Assembly: GCA_041060555.1 (NCBI GenBank)
Contig: JBEUDS010000017.1
Length of the DNA stretch: 64,000 nucleotides
Strand: one strand, 5' to 3'
Source: CAUJIW01 sp963205175
GTDB lineage: Bacteria; Pseudomonadota; Alphaproteobacteria; Sphingomonadales; Sphingomonadaceae
A model generated the notes under the pieces. That model was not told where the DNA came from. It did not search any database and saw nothing but the letters and a program-made list of their open reading frames with translations. The position numbers were made by a program, and so were the translations under genes. Below, piece after piece: positions 1-8,572 of this stretch; positions within the stretch are counted from its first letter, which is position 1; each line of letters begins with the position of its first letter.

Positions 1-48
1 TGCAAACTCCACCATAACGATGAACCCGGTGGCCACCAGCGACGCCGC

Positions 49-80
49 ATTCCGGGGTGGGGCATGCCCCACCCCGGAAT
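49..80. repeat. 32-bp perfect palindrome
   Basis: The bases read identically on both strands over 32 bp, centred on GGGGCATGCCCC and flanked by ATTCCGGGGTGG and its complement. It lies just upstream of the point where the Mrr reading frame is interrupted. It could be a terminator-like stem left by an earlier mobile element, or a junction scar. No T-tract follows on either strand, so a terminator is not supported. Confidence 0.6.
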
Positions 81-126
81 ACACCATCGCCTACACCGGA
101 AATTACACCACGAGCGCGGACGCTAA

Positions 127-618
127 CAAGCTGTCCACGCTGCACTTCGCGCAGACCTGCTGGACCGCATCCTTCAAAACAGCCCGAGCTTCTTCGAACA
201 GGTCATCGTCGATCTTCTGGTGGCGATGGGCTACGGGGGCTCTCATCGAAATGCGTCCGAGCAACTTGGCAAATCGGGCGACGGGGGCGTTGACGGCGTG
301 ATCAACGAGGATGTTCTCGGTCTCGATCGCGTCTACGTCCAAGCGAAACGATACTCCCCGGGAAGCGCGGTCGGGCGGCCCGAGATCCAGGCATTCACCG
401 GAAGTCTGGTCGGCCTCGGCGCGTCAAAGGGCGTCTTCGTGACGACCTCGACGTTCTCTGCCCAGGCCGTCGAGTTCGCATCACGCATTCCGCAGCGTGT
501 GATCCTGATTGACGGACGCCGCCTGACGGAGCTGATGGTCGAGCACGGTGTCGGGGTGCGTTCCAGCCGTGTGCTGGAGTTCAAGCGCCTGGACGAGGAT
601 TTCTTCTCGGAGGACTGA
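127..618 (+). pseudogene. Mrr-type restriction endonuclease, 5'-truncated remnant
   Basis: The open frame from 127 encodes the end of an Mrr N-terminal region and a full Mrr catalytic domain of the PD-(D/E)XK fold. LGKSGDGGVDGV and the following VYVQAKRY correspond to the conserved D...QxK nuclease core. Intact Mrr proteins are about 300 aa; here only about 163 codons remain. An in-frame TAA at 124-126 stops the frame upstream, and the first possible start is a GTG at 220, inside the domain. The parent family cleaves methylated foreign DNA. I infer a dead remnant cut by a rearrangement at about position 125. Translation from GTG 220 would give only a partial domain. Confidence 0.75.
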
Positions 619-1089
619 CGCCGGGCGAAGGGGATATCAATTCGGGTGGCAAGTCGGCAGCAGTTTCTTGTATAATTTGTGAAGCTTAGCATTCCGTACT
701 GGCGCCGGTTCAGTCCAGAGGTCGAGAGAATAAGGGCGGAGAGAGAACGCTCGGAGCCGAGTGTGCCGACGTCGCAGTCCAGAGGTTGGCGCCCGAACCG
801 CGCGGTTCCTTGGCGTTTCAGCCGCGCGTCCGACGCGGAGAACGTTCGAATGGCTAGAAATGGCGGAGGGAGAGGACTCTTCGACAAACTCGCTCGAAGT
901 ATGCCCCAAATCGCGCCAGCACGCCCTCGTATTCAAAGGTGAATCTTCGTTTCCGCAGAAATTCGTTCTTAACCGGAGCGCCCGTCGGCAGCCTACATCG
1001 CCGCACTGTCCACTATTACCTTGATAGTATCTCTCGCCCACGCCTCCGTAGTGTCGCAGTCAACCGTGCAAGAGCGAAAGGACACGAAC
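619..1089. other. Intergenic, no gene recognised
   Basis: No convincing coding frame was found: the frames here are short and look like none of their neighbours. A TATAAT hexamer occurs at 671-676, but no good -35 sits at the right distance. The 12-mer CAGTCCAGAGGT is repeated directly at 711-722 and 775-786. The segment separates the Mrr remnant from the defence operon. Confidence 0.4.
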
Positions 1090-1323
1090 ATGGAGGCTAC
1101 CAAAGTATGTGCGTTTTGTATCAATCAGATGGAGCTGGCGGCCCGCTGGCGGATCAGCCATCGGACGCTTGAGCGTTGGCGCTGGATTGGTGAGGGGCCC
1201 AAGTTTCTCAAGGTCGGCGGTCGTGTCGTCTATCGCCTGGCCGATATCGAGGAATACGAGACATCATTGGTTCGGACTTGCACCTCGGACAAAGGCCCCC
1301 GTGAGGCCATCGACGGGGTGTAG
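1090..1323 (+). CDS. AlpA/MerR-like helix-turn-helix DNA-binding protein
   Basis: This 77-aa protein has the compact winged-HTH pattern of phage and ICE excisionase/AlpA regulators: ELAARWRISHRTLERWRW, then GEGP, then a GGRVVYRL wing. I chose ATG 1090 because GAAAGGA lies 8-10 bases upstream. The core is nearly the same as the HTH gene at 47930-48139: by my count 36 of 45 aligned residues match. It precedes the DUF499 operon and may control it, or it may be a leftover excisionase gene from a related element. The role in either case is inferred. Confidence 0.75.
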   Translation: MEATKVCAFCINQMELAARWRISHRTLERWRWIGEGPKFLKVGGRVVYRLADIEEYETSLVRTCTSDKGPREAIDGV

Positions 1324-1568
1324 CGAGTCTCGAATGAACCGAACCCGAAGCCATTCGTTCACGGGCACGCCGTCCGAACCGGCATCAGCCCTGATGCAGA
1401 GTGCGCCGCAGTTGCCGGCGGTTGCAGCCAGGATCAGGGCGCAGCCGGGTTCGGAAAGCCCGTCGGCCCACCCTGTGCTGCCCATCGCATCATTTTCGAT
1501 TAGCCAACCGGGACTGCGGTGTGATACTGCAATACGCAGTACATCCGCAGCTTTCTTGGGAGGCCGTG

Positions 1569-1766
1569 ATGGCGGTGAACAAGACCGCAACGCTTACGCT
1601 CCGAATCGAGCCAAGCGTGAAAGAGGTGCTTCGCGCCGCCGCACAGGAGGAGCATCGCTCCATCGCCAACATGGTCGAGGTGATGATCCTCGATTACTGC
1701 CAGCGACATGGCCTTCCTGTGAAGGGCTCAACCAAGTCCGAGAGTCAGGGGGATCAGGCAGAATGA
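1569..1766 (+). CDS. Ribbon-helix-helix DNA-binding protein
   Basis: A 65-aa protein. ATLTLRIEPSVKEVLR gives the beta strand and first helix, and EEHRSIANMVEVMI the second helix, of a CopG/Arc-like ribbon-helix-helix fold. The ATG at 1569 gives a protein that begins exactly at the fold. Its stop overlaps the start of the DUF499 gene as ATGA (1763-1766), so the two are translationally coupled. It is probably the autoregulator or a DNA-binding subunit of the operon that follows. I know of no biochemical role for this family member. Confidence 0.75.
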   Translation: MAVNKTATLTLRIEPSVKEVLRAAAQEEHRSIANMVEVMILDYCQRHGLPVKGSTKSESQGDQAE

Positions 1767-4700
1767 TCAGGACGGTCAAGCAGGCGTGCACATTTAATCC
1801 GGTAATCGCGGATTACCGGATGGCCGAGGGCATCGAGAACCTTGCCGACTTGATCGCTGACAATGGCGACGGAAGGGACTTCTTTGCGCGAAATTACGTG
1901 ACGCACGGGATGGAGCAGCTCTTCAAAGAGGGGATGCTTCGTCTGTCGGGAAAATCTGACCAAGCGGTCTTTGAGCTGACCCAGGCCATGGGTGGTGGTA
2001 AGACGCACATGATGGTCGCCCTTGGCCTCCTGGCGCGGCATCCACACCTCCGACCGGAAGTTCTCCCCAGTGATCTCAATGAAAGGATTGGGTTCGGAGA
2101 GGCACGTATTGCCGCATTCAACGGTCGAAATAGTCCGGACAATTACATTTGGGGGGAAATAGCCTCTCAACTCGGTGCCGAGGAGGCGATCCGGCCGTAT
2201 TGGGCGAACGGCCCAAGAGCCGTCGATCAGCGAAAGTGGAAGGAAATTATCGGCGAAACCCCTACGCTGATCCTCCTTGATGAGCTCCCGCCATATCTCC
2301 AAAACGCAGCGACTCAAGCCGTAGGGGCCGGCACGTTGGCGGACATGGTCGTCTATAGCCTGAGCTCGTTGATGAGCGCGGCTCTGGAGCTTCCCAATTG
2401 TGCAATCGTGATCGCGAACCTGTCGGGAAGCTACAAGTCGCAAACCAAGGCCCTGGCTGAGGCTATTGCAAACCTTCAGCAAGAGGCGCGGCGCCAAGCA
2501 ATGACTATCACGCCCGTGCAACTCGCCGGGAATGAAATCTACGAGATTCTTAAGAAGAGACTGATCGATAAACTGCCCGACGAAAGGACAATTTCAGAGG
2601 TTGCGGAGGAGTACGCGCAACAGGTCAAGAAGGCCGAGGATGGCGGGTACATTGTTGCTTCTAGCATTGAGCAAATTGCGGAACAGGTTAGGGAGACTTA
2701 CCCCTTCCATCCTTCGTTCAAACACCTTGTCGCGCTATTTAAGGAGAACGAGGGTTTCCGCCAGACGCGCGGACTTATGCAGTTCACCGCGCGGCTTCTG
2801 AAGAGCGTCGAGCAGCGGCCACTGGATGATGTCTTCCTGATAGGCACCCAACATCTTGATCTGAATGACGACCAAGTCAGGGATGAGATCGAGCGTATTG
2901 CCCCCAAGCTACTGCCTGCCGTTACGCGAGACATAGCAGACAGTGGAAACGCGATCTCGGAGTCCCTCGATGATGAGTTGGGCGCAGACGCTGCTCAGCA
3001 GGTAATGACCCTCCTTCTAGCATCATCGCTCTCGCGTGCGGTTGGCGGGAGGATTGGTCTATCTGATAGCGAGATCATTGAGTTTCTCGCGGCTCCCAAC
3101 CGGAAGCCCGACGAGTTTCTGACCGCGCTCGAACGGTTGCGCGAACAGGCCTGGTACCTGCATCGTGAGGAGCAGCGGTTCTTCATCAAGGAGACCGAGA
3201 ACCTTTCGCGCCAAATCGAGCGGACCGCCAAGGAAATTCCGCAACCGAAGATCGATCAAGCTTTGATCAATCGGCTGACGGGTATTCTGCAGCCAGCGAG
3301 CAAACGCGCCTACCAAGATCTGCAAGTTCTTCCGAAACTGGACGAACTACGCCTTACCGGACCACGAGTGTTGATCGTAATCCGTCCTGATGGTCGTGTG
3401 CCTCCGAGCGAGCTTCAAAACTTCTTCGATTACCAGCAAGAGAAAAACAATCTGCTGGTTCTGACCGGTCAGGACAGTCATCTGGCGGACGCAGTGGAAG
3501 ACCGCCTCCGCGAGCTGTATGCGATCGAGCAGATTTCCAAAAGACTGAAGCCTGGCGACACTCTCTACGAAGAGTCGCGGGATCGTTATGAGGATGCGGT
3601 TGACCGTTTCCACAAGGCCCTATCGGCGGGTTACAACCGTCTTTATTACCCCGCGCTTGAGGAGACCGACGGAAGCGAGCGGCTCATGGCCGTGACTATC
3701 GATAACGGACTCAAGATCGGCGAAGGGGATCAGTCAGCCGAAACCCAGATCGAAAAGCTGCTTGCCAGTCCACGAGCCAATTACAAGCTTGCGCTCGATA
3801 TGGCAGAAGATTTCAGCCAATACTTCGCAATGGCTGAAGAATATCTTTGGCCTAACGGGAAAGCTAATCGTCGGACTCCGTGGAAGGATGTGCTTAGTCG
3901 CGCGAAAAGTCTCCCTGTATGGCCATGGATGCCAGGCGCCGGTGGGCTAGACGCGCTGAAGGCCGAGGCTCTGAAGCAAGGGCGGTGGCGTCTTGGCGAA
4001 GACGGGTACATCGAAAAGGGACCGTTCCCGAAGGAAAAGACGACCGTCAATGTCTCGCTTCAGGGCAGTAGTCCGGACACCGGCGAGTCACTCCTGAGCC
4101 TCACCCCTCGCAATGCGGGCGACAGCCCTGTTGTTCATTATTCTCCGAAGGCCGAGGTCACGGAGGCCGATCCGAAAGTCGAGGATCTGGACAACTTCTC
4201 GACGAGCGAAGGGTCGCTGTATTTCTGGGTCAAGGATCCGACCGGGAAGTTCGAGAGCGGCCCACCTGTTCGCTGGGTGGCGGAGCTGAAGATACGGCAT
4301 CAGGTTGATCCCGCGGGGGACAAGCGCCGCGTCACTCTCCAGTCGACACCCAGAGCTGCCATATCGTACTCGCTTGACGGCTCCAACCCCAAGGATGGCA
4401 TCGAATACACGGAGCCGTTCGAAATCGGGCCTGAGGCGGTCCGCCTGCTGGTCTATGCGCGCGCCGGCGAAGCGAACAAGACGGCGGATTTCCAGATCCC
4501 TGCGAGTGGCGATAAGCGGGTTCAAATCGACGATACGAAGCCCGCGAGGCTTCAGGGCAAGCGTGTCTCTCTCGACACGACCGACCGGGTCTACGGCGTC
4601 ATCAACAAGTTCAAGGACAACGACAACACGCTATTCAGGGGCGTTCGCATCGAGATCGGCGAAGGCGAGAACACCGTTACGGTTCGCTTCCAGGAACGTG

Positions 4701-4885
4701 CCGTCACCGCCGGCATGATCGAAGGCGTGGTCAACAGCCTCCGCGAAGTCTTGAAGGAAGATCAAGCGCCGGTCGCGATCACGATCAGCGACGGTGTGGA
4801 GTTCGAGAATGGGTTCGCCGTGAAGGAGTTCGCCAAGATCGCGGGTCTCGATCTCAAACCGGGCGACTTGGTACAGGAGGCGTAA
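1763..4885 (+). CDS. DUF499-family AAA ATPase of a predicted anti-phage operon
   Basis: A 1040-aa cytoplasmic ATPase. The N-terminal quarter has a Walker A motif MGGGKTH (residues 76-82) and a Walker B LILLDE (D173/E174). This matches the DUF499 ATPases found next to DUF1156 methylases in defence islands. The C-terminal part (from about residue 780) is rich in predicted beta strands and contains a chitobiase-like segment (STPRAAISYSLDG). Homologues are about 1000-1150 aa, so it looks full length. The ATG at 1763 overlaps the upstream stop; DUF3780 follows after 3 bp. It probably powers or gates the methylase/helicase system. Substrate and mechanism are unknown to me. Confidence 0.85.
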   Translation: MIRTVKQACTFNPVIADYRMAEGIENLADLIADNGDGRDFFARNYVTHGMEQLFKEGMLRLSGKSDQAVFELTQAMGGGKTHMMVALGLLARHPHLRPEVLPSDLNERIGFGEARIAAFNGRNSPDNYIWGEIASQLGAEEAIRPYWANGPRAVDQRKWKEIIGETPTLILLDELPPYLQNAATQAVGAGTLADMVVYSLSSLMSAALELPNCAIVIANLSGSYKSQTKALAEAIANLQQEARRQAMTITPVQLAGNEIYEILKKRLIDKLPDERTISEVAEEYAQQVKKAEDGGYIVASSIEQIAEQVRETYPFHPSFKHLVALFKENEGFRQTRGLMQFTARLLKSVEQRPLDDVFLIGTQHLDLNDDQVRDEIERIAPKLLPAVTRDIADSGNAISESLDDELGADAAQQVMTLLLASSLSRAVGGRIGLSDSEIIEFLAAPNRKPDEFLTALERLREQAWYLHREEQRFFIKETENLSRQIERTAKEIPQPKIDQALINRLTGILQPASKRAYQDLQVLPKLDELRLTGPRVLIVIRPDGRVPPSELQNFFDYQQEKNNLLVLTGQDSHLADAVEDRLRELYAIEQISKRLKPGDTLYEESRDRYEDAVDRFHKALSAGYNRLYYPALEETDGSERLMAVTIDNGLKIGEGDQSAETQIEKLLASPRANYKLALDMAEDFSQYFAMAEEYLWPNGKANRRTPWKDVLSRAKSLPVWPWMPGAGGLDALKAEALKQGRWRLGEDGYIEKGPFPKEKTTVNVSLQGSSPDTGESLLSLTPRNAGDSPVVHYSPKAEVTEADPKVEDLDNFSTSEGSLYFWVKDPTGKFESGPPVRWVAELKIRHQVDPAGDKRRVTLQSTPRAAISYSLDGSNPKDGIEYTEPFEIGPEAVRLLVYARAGEANKTADFQIPASGDKRVQIDDTKPARLQGKRVSLDTTDRVYGVINKFKDNDNTLFRGVRIEIGEGENTVTVRFQERAVTAGMIEGVVNSLREVLKEDQAPVAITISDGVEFENGFAVKEFAKIAGLDLKPGDLVQEA

Positions 4886-4888
4886 AGC

Positions 4889-5521
4889 ATGCCAAGAGGG
4901 CAGACGGCAGGCAAAAAAGCAAACCAGGACGCCGGGAACAGCCGTGATGGCAAGCCGACGCTCGGGTTTGGTGTGCCTGCGACCTCGGACCCTCATCACT
5001 TCAAGGTCAGGATCCCCTCCGCCAACTCCGGCAAGGTCCAGATCAGCGAATACCTCGGACTGCAGGCCAGCAGCGAGGAGTTCGCGGTGATGGATCGGGT
5101 TGTGCTGGACCGCCCACGCTGGACTGCGATCCGAAGCGAAGTCCAGCGCGCCTTCAATGCGCGGCTGAAGGCTCATGACCTGAAGACATCCGCCTGGAAG
5201 GTCGGGGAAAACCCCGTCGATCGGTTGCTCGGCAAAGAGCTTTGCGTTCTGGCCTGGGCGGTCGAGGAAATGGAGATGGACAAGATTCCCGTCGCGGTCC
5301 GCAACTGGCTGGCGCTTCGCCCGGAGGAACGGTGGTGGCTTTTCGGCATGACTGCGATGGCTACTGGAACGGTAAAGGACACCGGCCGCGGCTGGCGGCT
5401 CGCCCTTCGACACGCGCTTGGAGATGTCGCACAGAGCGATCTGATGCAGCCCCGCGCCAGAAGACAAATCGGGAAGGCCAGCGACCGGCCAACCCTCGAC
5501 CTTTTTGACGACGAGAGCTGA
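4889..5521 (+). CDS. DUF3780 protein of the anti-phage operon
   Basis: A 210-aa soluble protein matching the DUF3780 family, which I know only as a partner of DUF499 and DUF1156 genes. It has a Lys/Gly/Gln-rich N-terminus, a central mixed domain and a W-rich segment (EERWWLFGMTAMATGT). No catalytic motif is evident. It starts 3 bp after the DUF499 stop with GGAGG upstream, and its TGA directly abuts the methylase ATG. That spacing suggests it is made in a fixed ratio with them and may be a structural or specificity subunit. This role is inferred from context. Confidence 0.8.
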   Translation: MPRGQTAGKKANQDAGNSRDGKPTLGFGVPATSDPHHFKVRIPSANSGKVQISEYLGLQASSEEFAVMDRVVLDRPRWTAIRSEVQRAFNARLKAHDLKTSAWKVGENPVDRLLGKELCVLAWAVEEMEMDKIPVAVRNWLALRPEERWWLFGMTAMATGTVKDTGRGWRLALRHALGDVAQSDLMQPRARRQIGKASDRPTLDLFDDES

Positions 5522-8500
5522 ATGAACGAAGTTACCCCCGCTTCTCTGAAGGATGCACCCGCCCTGATCCAGGCGGTCTTCCCCGCGCAGAAGGTGTCTT
5601 TCGAAGCGCAGTCCGAGCGCAAGGCGGTCGCGGCACAGACGCTGACAGGGCTCGGTTCGTATTGGAAGGGACGCAAGCCACTCATCCTGGTGCGCGCCAT
5701 CGTCCTTGGCTCGCTACTGCCGCAGACCGGCGACAGCGAGAAGGACCTCGAGATCTTCGAGAAATTGATGGCCTTTGACGACCACAGTCTTGCACGACGT
5801 GCATTTGTTCAAAACGACCTTAAGCCGAAGCACATCGCTTCGCGCATCTCGCTTTCGAACCCGTGGGACTACTTCACTTTCACGGGGCGCGAAGAACTCC
5901 CTGCGGATGACCACCTTCTAAACCTCGAGTGCCCGTTCGACGCAGACGAGGAAGGCATTTCGCTCCGTTGGGATCGGGACACTTCCGACGAGGCCAAGCT
6001 TCAGCTCATAGAGCGGGCGCTTGCAACATTCTCGACCTACGAAGAGAAAGCCAACTTCTGCAAGCGGCCTGAAGAAGTTGATCAGGCTTGGCTATACGCT
6101 CCGGTCTGGCCGGCGGTGAACGATCACTACGCCCAATGGGGCATCAAGGCGCGCTCCTTTCCCGAGCTCGTCGAGCAAATGGGCATCTTGCGCTTCGGGC
6201 ATCGACCGCGCGTTGGCGATACCTTCTCCGGCGGCGGGTCCATCCCGTTCGAGGCTGCGCGCATGGGATGCGACGCATATGCGGCTGACCTCAATCCCAT
6301 AGCCTGCATGCTGACTTGGGGCGCGATGAACATCATCGGTGCTCCAAAGAAGCGTCGTGCGATGTTCGAAGACGCTCAGAAGGCGGTAACCGAGCAGGTC
6401 GACAAGGAGCTGATCAAACTCGGCGTCGAGCACGACGAAAAGGGAAACCGCGGCAAGGCATACCTCTATTGCCTCGAAACCCGATGCCCCGAAACGGGCT
6501 GGATGGTGCCGATGCTCCCAAGCCGGGTCATCTCACCGAAACTCGGCGCGATTGCGCGGCTCAAGCCTGATCATGCGAACAAGCGCTTCCAGATCGAGGT
6601 GGTGAGCAATGTCTCGGCGAAAGAGCTAAAGGGCGCAGAAAAAGGCACCATCGACGATGGTTCCCTTGTCTATGAGCTCGACGGCAGAACCTACCGGACG
6701 CCGGTGAAGACCCTGCGCGGGGATTATCGCGGGCCGGACGGGGCGACCCTCAACAGGCTGCGTCGCTGGGAGAAACTGGACTTCGTTCCGCGCGAAGACG
6801 ACATCTTTCAGGAGCGGCTCTACGCCATTCAGTGGATCACGAAGAACTCAATCTACAAGCCCCGGCAGATCACGTATTTCCGTGGGGTGACCGATGCAGA
6901 TCTGGAACGTGAGCGCACGGTTGAGCGGATCGTCGCCGAAAATCTGGAGGCTTGGCAGGCCGAAGGATTGACGCCTGACATGCTGATCGAACCGGGCGCG
7001 AAGACCGATGAACCGATCCGGACACGCGGCTGGACGCACTGGCATCATCTTTTCAATCCCCGCCAGCTGTTGCTGCAAGCGCTGGCCTTGAAGACATGGC
7101 GAGAGTCGCCGGGCGCTCCGCTTGGATGGTTGAACGTCGCGAAGATGGCGGACTTCAATTCACGCTTGTGTCGTTGGGCGACGTCACAAGGCGGCGGCCT
7201 GGGAGGGCCAAAAGGCGTATTCTCCAATCAGGCGCTCAACACGTTCTACAACTACGCCACACGGTCTTGGTCCGGCTATGGTGTTGGATCATTCCGCATG
7301 GCCGAAGAAGCGCTTCCGGACGTCGAACGGGAAGTGATATCCGCTCCTGCGGATCAGCCGGCGCGCGTCTGCGACTATTGGGTGACCGACCCTCCCTATG
7401 CGGACGCGGTGAACTATCACGAGATCACCGAATTCTTCATCGCCTGGCTACGGCGGAACCCGCCAGAGGAGTTTCGCGACTGGACATGGGACTCGCGGCG
7501 AGCGCTCGCGATCAAGGGATCGGGCGACGATTTCAGACGGGGCATGGTCGACGCCTATCGCGCAATGGCGCAGCACATGCCGGACAATGGCATGCAGTGC
7601 GTGATGTTCACGCATCAGGACACCGGCGTGTGGTCAGACATGGTCGGGATCTTCTGGGCCGCAGGGCTCCAGGTCGTGGCGGCTTGGTACATCGCCACCG
7701 AAACTACCTCTGAGCTGAAGAAGGGCGGCTATGTCCAGGGCACGGTCATCCTGATGCTGCGCAAACGACCGGCCGGCGAACGCTCCGGCTTCAAACAGCG
7801 CATTCTCCCCGCCGTCCGCACCGAGGTGGAACGACAGATCGAGAGCATGATGCACCTCAATGAGGAGGTGAAGGACAAGCTCGGTGAGCCGGTCTTCAAC
7901 GACTCTGACCTGCAGATGGCGGGATATGCCGCCGCGCTGAAAGTGCTCACCGCCTACACCCATATCGGCGGAGACGACGTGACAAGCTTCGCACTGCGCC
8001 CACGTCAGCGTGGTGAGGAGACCGTCGTAGACGAAATTGTCCAGCAAGCTGCAGAAGCGGCCAACAGTCTTCTCGTACCCGAAGGGCTCGAGGCTGAGAC
8101 GTGGTCCCGCCTGACCGGCATCCAGCGGTTCTACTTCCGCATGATGGACATGGAAACGACGGGCGCCAGCAAGCTCGACAACTACCAGAATTTCGCAAAA
8201 GCGTTCCGGGTTGCCGACTATGGAAAGGTGATGGGAAACATGGCCGCGAACAGCGCGCGCCTCAAGCGCGTGACCGAATTCGCATCCCGTGACCTGACGG
8301 ACAGCACCGAGATCGGTCCTACTTGGCTCGGCCGACTGATCATCGGTCTGCAGCAGCTTCTGGCGGAAACGGAACCGGCGGTCGTCGTCGGCCAGATCCA
8401 GGAAGACCTGCCGGACTTCCTCGAAATCCGCCGGCAGCTGATCGATATGCTCTCGTTCATTGAGCGGAAAGCCCCCGAACAAGAGGTGCGCGATGCCGCC

Positions 8501-8548
8501 GAGGTCCTCGGCGGTCGTCTCAAGAACCTCCGCGCGTTCAGCCAGTAA
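5522..8548 (+). CDS. DUF1156 DNA methyltransferase
   Basis: A 1008-aa amino-methyltransferase. The SAM-binding motif DTFSGGGS is at residues 233-240 and the catalytic motif DPPY at 623-626. This order (motif I before motif IV) and the long insertion between them are features of DUF1156 methylases. It probably methylates adenine N6 or cytosine N4 of host DNA as the self-marking arm of the operon. The C-terminal 250 residues are alpha-helical with no motif I recognise. It starts immediately after DUF3780 and is followed 24 bp later by the helicase gene. Confidence 0.88.
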   Translation: MNEVTPASLKDAPALIQAVFPAQKVSFEAQSERKAVAAQTLTGLGSYWKGRKPLILVRAIVLGSLLPQTGDSEKDLEIFEKLMAFDDHSLARRAFVQNDLKPKHIASRISLSNPWDYFTFTGREELPADDHLLNLECPFDADEEGISLRWDRDTSDEAKLQLIERALATFSTYEEKANFCKRPEEVDQAWLYAPVWPAVNDHYAQWGIKARSFPELVEQMGILRFGHRPRVGDTFSGGGSIPFEAARMGCDAYAADLNPIACMLTWGAMNIIGAPKKRRAMFEDAQKAVTEQVDKELIKLGVEHDEKGNRGKAYLYCLETRCPETGWMVPMLPSRVISPKLGAIARLKPDHANKRFQIEVVSNVSAKELKGAEKGTIDDGSLVYELDGRTYRTPVKTLRGDYRGPDGATLNRLRRWEKLDFVPREDDIFQERLYAIQWITKNSIYKPRQITYFRGVTDADLERERTVERIVAENLEAWQAEGLTPDMLIEPGAKTDEPIRTRGWTHWHHLFNPRQLLLQALALKTWRESPGAPLGWLNVAKMADFNSRLCRWATSQGGGLGGPKGVFSNQALNTFYNYATRSWSGYGVGSFRMAEEALPDVEREVISAPADQPARVCDYWVTDPPYADAVNYHEITEFFIAWLRRNPPEEFRDWTWDSRRALAIKGSGDDFRRGMVDAYRAMAQHMPDNGMQCVMFTHQDTGVWSDMVGIFWAAGLQVVAAWYIATETTSELKKGGYVQGTVILMLRKRPAGERSGFKQRILPAVRTEVERQIESMMHLNEEVKDKLGEPVFNDSDLQMAGYAAALKVLTAYTHIGGDDVTSFALRPRQRGEETVVDEIVQQAAEAANSLLVPEGLEAETWSRLTGIQRFYFRMMDMETTGASKLDNYQNFAKAFRVADYGKVMGNMAANSARLKRVTEFASRDLTDSTEIGPTWLGRLIIGLQQLLAETEPAVVVGQIQEDLPDFLEIRRQLIDMLSFIERKAPEQEVRDAAEVLGGRLKNLRAFSQ

Positions 8549-8572
8549 CGCGCTCAGGGAGGGACCCGCAAC

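Noticed and set aside
637..1041. 134-aa minus-strand frame and overlapping frames at 679-1024
   Set aside because: Arg/Ser-rich composition, no ribosome-binding site and mutual overlap on both strands argue against coding.
1109..1762. N-terminal extension of the DUF499 protein from 1109
   Set aside because: It would overlap the HTH and ribbon-helix-helix genes; the Walker domain begins naturally at ATG 1763.
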